From: Begonia masoniana
Lineage: Eukaryota; Streptophyta; Magnoliopsida; Cucurbitales; Begoniaceae
DNA length: 64,000 bases
Direction: 5' to 3'
Assembly: GCA_022432975.1 (NCBI GenBank)
Contig: CM039509.1
Coordinates: forward strand, 18,737,760-18,801,759
Of the stretch, positions 58,258 to 64,000 are shown one piece after another. Position numbers and translations under genes: made by a program. The first letter of the stretch is position 1; every line of letters begins with the position of its first letter. Under the pieces are notes generated by a model. That model did no database searches and had not been told where the DNA came from. It saw only the letters and a list, made by a program, of their open reading frames with translations.

Positions 58258-58846
58258 TTATGGGCACTTGGGCTTCCCACGAGAGTTCATGAGGTCTCTG
58301 TAGCAAGGGCACTCGTGCTTGTTGCCATATGTCCCAGACGGCACACATTTACACTTGACGCAGCATATTCCACAGTATTTCATGCACCGCTCCCTGTATC
58401 CAGCCTTCGAGCACCTCTTCTTGCACTCCCCATAGCAAAATACTTTTTTAGGCCCCACCCATTGGAGAGAAAACAAAGAACAAAGTGAGACATTCTTTCA
58501 ATTGTTACGCAAATTGTTTTTAACGACGGGAAACCACTGTATTTGATTACTTTTACTGACTTTATAGCCGTCTTAAATGGACTTCTGATGACGTTGAAAT
58601 GTCATCACAATGGTAGATTTATGGTTTGTGATAAAATCCCTTACCATAAGAATAAACTCTTTGTGAACCCTAGCCATGAATGTTCAATATAAAGCTAATA
58701 TTCAAGTGGGTTCGTTTGAAAAACATTTATAACGAAAATGATTCCATAAAAAGCTTCATACCTGGCTTGGCCGTGGCGGACTCCAAGAAAGTGGAACTTA
58801 GGAGGAGAAAGCAGAGAAGGAAAGAGAGAAGGAAAAGCTTCTTCAT
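58258..58846 (-). CDS. GASA/snakin cysteine-rich secreted peptide
   Basis: Two exons: 58762-58846 (85 nt, from ATG) and 58258-58442 (185 nt, to TAA), with a 319-bp GT-AG intron in phase 1. The product is 89 residues, the length of snakin-1. Residues 1-26 form a signal peptide (MKKLFLLS, Leu/Phe-rich core, likely cut after SATA). The mature part is the GASA domain with all 12 cysteines, including [39 protein letters not shown] and the terminal GKPKCP. Such peptides are secreted to the cell wall, are often gibberellin-regulated, and act in growth or as antimicrobials; the specific role here is unknown. No lesion was seen. It is the only intact-looking host gene in the window. Confidence 0.95.
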
Positions 58847-58932
58847 CTTTAATGGAGGATTCGACACTTGAAGAAGGTTAAGAGAGGGTTTGAGACTTCG
58901 AGTTGGAGACAGAAATGGAGATGTGAAGATGC

Positions 58933-58943
58933 GTTTTTATAAG
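58933..58943 (-). promoter_or_regulatory. TATA box of the GASA gene
   Basis: Minus strand reads CTTATAAAAAC about 90 bases before the start codon, giving a predicted 5' UTR of roughly 60 bases. A CT/GA microsatellite (58965-58981) lies just upstream, a common plant core-promoter neighbour. The hAT element begins 236 bases from the start codon. Confidence 0.65.
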
Positions 58944-59414
58944 AGAGAGGAAGAGAATCAACTACGAGAGAGAGAGAGAGGCAAAGTAATAAATACAAAG
59001 ACAGATGATTCACAGCTGTAACGGTGGATGATAGCAGACATTGATGAGCTAAATTGCCACGCGGATCCTGCACATATTATTTAGAGATGTTAAACGGGTG
59101 GGCTTGCGAGCAGCCCGCCCAGGCGGGTCGAGCCGAGCTCAGCCATCCCGCTCGCGAGCCCGTAGATGCTTGGGCTCAGCGAGCCTGCTCGCGAGCAGGC
59201 TCGTCAAGCCCAGCTAAGGGCCCTGAGCTCTCTCGGCCTCTAACCTTTTGATGTCCGACGATACCCAGGTCGGGGCCCTCTCCAACATCGACATCTACCG
59301 ACGACGACGAGTACGACCATCTTCGGATCTTCGGCTTCGAAGTTTTGCCGTCTACGTCTGCCTTCAGTTCGGTGACTCAGTCAGAGTTCTGCGGCTGTGA
59401 TTTCGTTTAACAGA

Positions 59415-59600
59415 GATATAGCCGATCGATCGCCCATGAGCGTTGATCGATCGACAATGCTTATCTTGCATCCAAGTAGAGCCGATTGATCGCTCACGTT
59501 TAGCGATCGATTGGCACTGCCTCTACCTAGCATTGACCAAGCAAGAGCACAATTTAGTGTTTTACAAACAGAGCCGATCGATCGCCCCAGTATTGGGGGA
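59415..59600. repeat. GATCGATC palindrome cluster inside the hAT
   Basis: GCCGATCGATCGCCC (59423-59437), TTGATCGATCGACA, a GCCGATTGATCGC variant, TAGCGATCGATTGG and GCCGATCGATCGCCCC (59574-59589) recur within 180 bases. The same palindrome is clustered in three LTR types of this window. Confidence 0.75.
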
Positions 59601-60004
59601 CACCTCCGCGCAACACTCGCAGCCACCAGTCAGTTGCTAAGGTGATCGAACCTTTCCTCTTTCTTGTTCTTCTTTCATTTTGATCTCCGATCTATTTCGT
59701 TTGTAACTTTTAGCATTTTTCTTTCAAATCAGCTCTTTGTGGTTGTTGCTGCTATTGTTTGGTTGTTCAACGGTCTTTCTGTACAATAGGTGAAAGAATT
59801 TTAGTCTTTTGCGGATTCAAGAGTTGTTTAATTTTTTGCTGATTTTGACGTCTTTCACTGCCTGTTCCACAGTATCCGGTTACTTTTATTAGATCTATAC
59901 CTCTTCATTTTGCCCTAATTTATGTTTTGGTGAAGATCTATTTGTTAGATCTGATTAGTTGGCGCTTACGTATCTGCGATTTCGTTTTTATGTTAGATAA
60001 CTAG

Positions 60005-60260
60005 AGTGTAAAAGCAATTAGGAGAAAGACTACAGGAACTGGTAGGATAAGATACCTTTGCAATGTTCTTCGCAGATTCAAGAGTGGCTTCAGAGAAGGT
60101 AATAATGACATTTTCTACTTGCCATCTCCCCTGTTTGTTTATAGGAGAAGGTATTAACTGGAGTGGCTCCAGAGCTTAAATGTTTGTCATTAGAATTGTA
60201 ATTTTGTGATTAGGTACTGAAGCAGCACCTAGGAACAAAGGAGCAGCAGCTTCTGCTTGA
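60005..60260 (+). pseudogene. RPL37: Captured ribosomal protein eL37 fragment (two exons)
   Basis: Exon 60005-60098 encodes [18 protein letters not shown] and [10 protein letters not shown] 115-bp GT-AG intron (60099-60213, phase 1) follows, and exon 60214-60260 encodes TEAAPRNKGAAASA and a stop. This is the C-terminal half of the cytosolic 60S protein eL37. A splice acceptor (AACTAG) precedes the first exon. The zinc-finger N-terminal exons are absent, and two conserved positions have changed (Arg to Cys and Pro to Leu in the RYL..V.RRF stretch). The retained intron shows capture of genomic DNA, not cDNA. The fragment cannot make a working ribosomal protein. Confidence 0.88.
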
Positions 60261-60983
60261 GGATTTTAGCGTTCAGCAATAGTTTTCCTCTTTTATGAAT
60301 TTCGTTCGACCAATGTTAAGGCATTTAATGATTTTCATTTTGAAACATTTGATATGCAGTTGTTTGGTTTTTGAACAAAGGATGCATCAAATCACTGAGT
60401 TGTTTAAGTTTTTAATCTATCAATGTTTTTCCCCTTATTGCAAGATTGAATTGTGATTGATTAAATTTAATATTGTCTTGAATATGAACGACTTAACAGG
60501 ATTTGCCAACCATGTTTGAAACTGTTAGATTTTTGTCTTGCAAGTGTATTGAGATCAATAAATCTGAATATGAAACCTGCCGCATATGGCTATTGTTTCT
60601 GAATTCTCTCAAAGTTTTACGTTGCGAATATATCGACTTCATTTGTATCATTATCATTTGCGATTCTAATGCTAAGGTGTTTGCTATGAACTAGTTTGTT
60701 TCAACTACTACTCATCATTTTTAATGTTATCCCAAACTAGAAGATTCTCTCAACCTGTAGTGGTTCATTAGAATTTGTTTTTTAGTCTTCTTTTTCAAAC
60801 TAAATTTTCGATTTTTTAAGCATGACACTGCTCACCACGCTGTTCTACCTTTTTATTAGTAGTTTTCTATCTCAATACTTGGTGGATTTTTCATTATGGT
60901 CGTAACGTGGAATGTAATCAGAAATCAGTCTTTTCAAACAATGGATATTGTTTAGTTGAATCAGCAAACCAAAGTTTACCTAT

Positions 60984-61064
60984 CTTTCCAGAGCACCTAT
61001 TGAGGCCATATCACCCTCCACAAAAGGATGAGGACATGGACAACGATGAGCCCGATCAGTCATG
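60984..61064 (+). other. Exon-like piece in the hAT interior
   Basis: After an acceptor-like ACCTATCTTTCCAG comes an open stretch encoding HLLRPYHPPQKDEDMDNDEP and a stop at about 61062. The acidic end looks like a protein C-terminus, possibly another captured exon. I do not recognise the source. Confidence 0.3.
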
Positions 61065-61204
61065 AGTTTTGTTATTTTTCATCTACATTTTTAGTTTATT
61101 TTATGCATTGAATTTAAGGACATATTTATTTTAAATTTAGGTGATATTAGTATATTTTATGATATATTTTAGTTATACAATCTGAAATATTTATTTATGT
61201 AATT

Positions 61205-61535
61205 GTAAGCTCGGCTCGTTAAACTCGGCTCGTTATGCTCGTTGGGCCGGCTCGGCGCGGCTCGTTAGGCTTATGCCTCGCGAGCCGGCTCGGGTTGAAA
61301 ATTTTTTAGATCAGCTCGTTAGGCTCGGCTCGGCAGGCTCGTTAGGCTCGGCTCGTTTGACTCGACAGGTTCGGTGAGCTGGGTCTTTCTCAGCTCGGCT
61401 CGGCAGGCTCGTTAGGCTCGGCTCCTTAGGCTCGGCTCGTTTGACTCGACAGGTTCGGTGAGCTGGGTCTTTCTTGGCTCGGCTCGGCTCGGCTCGGCTC
61501 GGCTCGGCTAGACTCGACTCGACTCGCTCGTTTAA
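61205..61535. repeat. GGCTCG subterminal repeats of the hAT
   Basis: More than twenty copies of GGCTCG or CTCGTTAGG, with a 97-base higher-order duplication (CAGCTCGGCTCGGCAGGCTC ... GAGCTGGGTCTTTCT). Subterminal repeats of this kind bind hAT transposases. Confidence 0.75.
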
Positions 61536-61551
61536 CATCTCTAATATTATT

Positions 61552-62984
61552 ATCTATTTATGCACTTGTTTTGTCCACTTCTTCCAAAACAGTTCTTCTC
61601 TCTCCTAACCCTTTATATAGTTTTCTTTTCTCTTGGTTGAATCATATGCTGAAACTAACAAGATTCTGTAGTTAAACTTGTCATACATTTCTAATATTCA
61701 TCCTTGATAGAGTTCATGACGCATGGTTTCTCTGTAAGATTAAAGCTTCCTAATCGTAATTTGAAATACTCTTGCAGTAAAAAATGGATGATTAAAGACG
61801 AACTGCCTTCATTAAGATCAACACACCTCAATTAAAAAAGGGGAAGTTGATTGGATAGTGAACTCTCTAAAAGTAAAACATACGCAATGGATGCAGCGCC
61901 GCCAACACCATTAAGGATTAAGAATTTGTATTTTTTCCGTAATAAATATGTTTAGAAAATCCAAAAATATTCATCTGGTGAAAAACATGATTCTTCATAT
62001 CGAAAATCGGGTAGTTTTTGCTGCTCATTAGTGTGAGAAACAAAATGAGAAAAGAGTAATTAAATGTCGAAATAGTGTCTAAGAATGCTTGAAAATGTAT
62101 GAGAAAATCACTATTATTTTTTTAAACTCCCAAGACATGTTTAGAGGTAATATCTACTGAATTTAACTAATATTAATACTTGAGGATGCACGTAAAAGTT
62201 AAATTTCCATTGTCATTTTATTCTTAAAAGTAAAAAAGAGTAAAATTAAATAAAATAAAATTGTTAGGGCCATACTACCACGCAATAACCCAACACTTGT
62301 ACTGTCGCCATAAATAAATTACTGCCGATTATGTGTTTTTATTTCTTTTATTATCAAACTATGGAGGCATGCAATCCAAGATTTATTATTATTATTATTG
62401 TTTGTGTTTTGAGACAGAGGGTGAGGCTGTGGCCATCGGATGATGTAAGAAAGATAAAGAAAAGAAAAATCAAGCAGACACTTGTTATTCGTTAAGTTGT
62501 TTATGAAATGGCTGCATTTTTCATTTGTATTGGGTTATAGTTTCGAGGATCGGGAGTCATTTTTTGTTTGGGTCAATTTTAACCAATAAATAAGTTTAGT
62601 TTCAGTTGAATTGAGACTCGAAAAGAAATCAACTTTTTTTTTGGTCGGGCTCGTTTCCCTTTCTCAATTTTAGGTGTTTTTGTTGGGGTTCAATTTTAGA
62701 AAAAAAAAAAAAAAAGAAAAAAAACCAAACTATGATTTTGGGCAAGTTTTGACCAAAACTTACGTGCTTTTTAGAGTAAGAATTTAATTTTGGGTTTTTT
62801 TCAAAAAAAAAACCATAAAGTAAGGGTTCTCAATAAAAAAACCTCTAAAAAATACTATTCATCGCCGTACACCTTAAACTATTCGAAACATGTAATTTAA
62901 ACCTGGCAGGGGGGGTGAGGAGTACGTACTCGACTCTTTTTGCAAATTTTGCAAAATATTGAGGCTGAGTACGGCTGGTCCAGC
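61552..62984. other. AT-rich intergenic sequence
   Basis: No gene recognised. Contains an (ATT)n run (62382-62399), an A-rich tract (62699-62724), and a G-run at 62909-62915. Nothing resembles a coding region. Confidence 0.5.
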
Positions 62985-63500
62985 AGAACCGGCCGTACTC
63001 TATGATTTTATTTAAAATTTTATTTTATTTAATCTTAAAAATAATTAACTAAAATTACAATAAATCATACAAATGTTATTAAATCACGAAATTTTTACTA
63101 TATGTAGAATAAATCATGGAAAGATAATATAAAAATTTTCGTGATTTTCTAACATTTGCACGATTTATTATAATTTAACTCTAAAATAATTAACTAAAAT
63201 TACAATAAATCGTACAAGTGTTATAAAATCATCAAAATTTTCAAATTTTTTTCTTATGATTTGGTCGACATATGGTAAAAAGTTTGTGATTTAATAACAC
63301 TTGTACGGTTTATTGTAATTTTAGTTAATTATTTTAGTATCAAATTACAACAAATCGTGCAAGTCTTAGAAAATCACGAAAATTTTGAGATTCTCTTCCC
63401 ATAAGTTTATCAACATGATTTTTGAGATTCTCTTATGGGAAGAGAATCTCAAAATTTTCGTGATTTTCTAAGACTTGCAAGATTTGTTGTAATTAAAGAT
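62985..63500. repeat. Cluster of related hairpins, MULE-MITE-like
   Basis: Three inverted repeats share TTACAATAAATCGTACAAG and AAATCACGAAAATTTT. The last is near-perfect: about 60-bp arms (63345-63404 and 63431-63493) around a 26-base loop. The same phrases lie in the Mutator-type MITE at 17131-17977, so these may be remnants of that family. The outer ends and TSD were not found. Confidence 0.6.
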
Positions 63501-63590
63501 TACTATGATAAGTAAGTAAAGATTACTATGATAATATGTTTGTTGATGCTCAGTAAATGTCTTTCATAATTTCTATACTTGTCGTTTCAG

Positions 63591-63648
63591 GCTTCCTCGG
63601 CAGGAACAAGCTCCCAAAGCAATTATAATTTGTTCATGGGTTTTAGGT
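63591..63648 (+). other. Possible terminal exon of an unseen gene
   Basis: CTTGTCGTTTCAG resembles a splice acceptor. The next bases encode ASSAGTSSQSNYNLFMGFR and a stop. The base composition is less AT-rich than its surroundings. No upstream exon was found in the window and I do not recognise the product. Confidence 0.22.
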
Positions 63649-63900
63649 AACGACAACATGTGATGAGTGATCTTTTTGTGTTACATGTTGTATTTTGTAC
63701 TATGTTTTTAGAAGCAAGACAATGGTTGCTTCTTGTAATTTTGGAACTAGAAAGTCATTGTATGAACTAGCAAAATTCCAAGCCAAGCCAAGTAAAAAAA
63801 GGCAGAGAGGCAGAGCTCAAGAAATCCAAGCGAGGGAACACTCCCACTGTCCAGGAATGCTCCAGCAGGCCCGCAAGTCTTGCTAGTGGTTCTGCATGTA

Positions 63901-63996
63901 GAAATTTATGTATTGTTGTTTCTTGGAGCAATTATTAATATTGTAGAATGTACTGTTAGTTGGACACTGAAATTTATGTATTGTTGTTTCTTGGAG
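63901..63996 (+). repeat. 28-base direct repeat, 68 bases apart
   Basis: GAAATTTATGTATTGTTGTT followed by TCTTGGAG occurs at 63901-63928 and again at 63969-63996. The array may continue past the window edge. Confidence 0.7.
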
Positions 63997-64000
63997 TAAT

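Larger units (their letters stand above)
59082..61543. mobile_element. hAT-type element (2.46 kb) with captured gene fragments
   Basis: Ends TAGAGATGTTAAACG and CGTTTAACATCTCTA are inverted; the 8-bp TSD ATATTATT is perfect (59074-59081 and 61544-61551). Subterminal GCGAGC/GGCTCG repeats fill both ends. I found no transposase. The interior carries the last two exons of a ribosomal protein eL37 gene in order with an intron, plus other exon-like pieces. It is a non-autonomous hAT that has transduplicated host DNA, and it has landed next to the GASA promoter. Confidence 0.9.

Noticed and set aside
58680..58871. 63-codon plus-strand frame
   Set aside because: It is antisense to exon 1 and the intron of the GASA gene and has no domain.
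59235..59390. Coding exon near the left end of the hAT (MSDDTQVGALSN...)
   Set aside because: It is short, without a recognised family or convincing splice sites.
61311..61538. 75-codon Arg/Pro/Ser-rich minus-strand frame
   Set aside because: It is the translation of hAT subterminal GGCTCG repeats.

Overview
The window reads as intergenic, transposon-filled DNA from a flowering plant, probably a eudicot. The grounds are iMet-tRNA primed LTR retrotransposons, two Cassandra elements carrying 5S-rRNA-like sequence, hAT and Mutator-type DNA transposons, a spliced GASA/snakin gene, and captured fragments of plant genes. No prokaryotic or organellar signal was seen. I compared sequences by eye only, so family and clade names below superfamily level are inference.

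Layout. 1-2236: fragments of gypsy-type LTRs. 2587-3730: three back-to-back GC-rich palindromes with tRNA-like promoter boxes. 3731-12052: a minus-strand Ty3/gypsy chromovirus (called C here) with gag and pol broken by frameshifts and one LTR truncated. 12053-13499: AT-rich, no gene. 13500-17035: a 5'-truncated plus-strand gypsy remnant with a 260-bp 3' LTR. 17036-18079: a MITE interrupted by a Mutator-type foldback MITE.

18478-57126 is one nest of insertions, each layer with legible target-site duplications (TSDs). A minus-strand copia derivative of about 1.5 kb of its own sequence (TSD aatgt) contains a Cassandra TRIM (19492-55595, TSD ataag). The Cassandra contains gypsy A (20044-54471, TSD tatag) and a second, inverted Cassandra (54621-55440, TSD agaac). 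Gypsy A contains four insertions: a solo LTR (24567-41552, TSD ccgag), a short non-autonomous gypsy (42797-47465), a palindromic LTR-derived element (48358-48917, TSD gatga) and another solo LTR (49156-51776, TSD ggtac). The first solo LTR contains gypsy B (26171-40651, TSD gaatg), a derivative lacking pol. One LTR of gypsy B holds a 3.7-kb solo LTR (35898-39603, TSD ataac). Its other LTR holds a 2.4-kb, almost perfect 25-bp tandem array. A hAT element carrying part of an OVATE-family gene (55717-56739) also sits in the copia layer.

57132-64000 is more genic. A two-exon GASA/snakin gene lies on the minus strand at 58258-58846 and is the only intact-looking host gene. Just upstream of it is a 2.46-kb hAT element (59082-61543) carrying the last two exons of a ribosomal protein eL37 gene. 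Beyond this are AT-rich sequence, a cluster of hairpins (62985-63500) and a possible terminal exon near the right edge.

The retroelements are mutually related. The gypsy LTRs share TGTAACACC-type ends, a 45-57-nt exon-like block flanked by splice consensus, and hairpin-forming minisatellites. Most coding regions are dead from stops, frameshifts and active-site changes, so the region reads as a graveyard with some recent activity, the 25-bp array being the clearest case.
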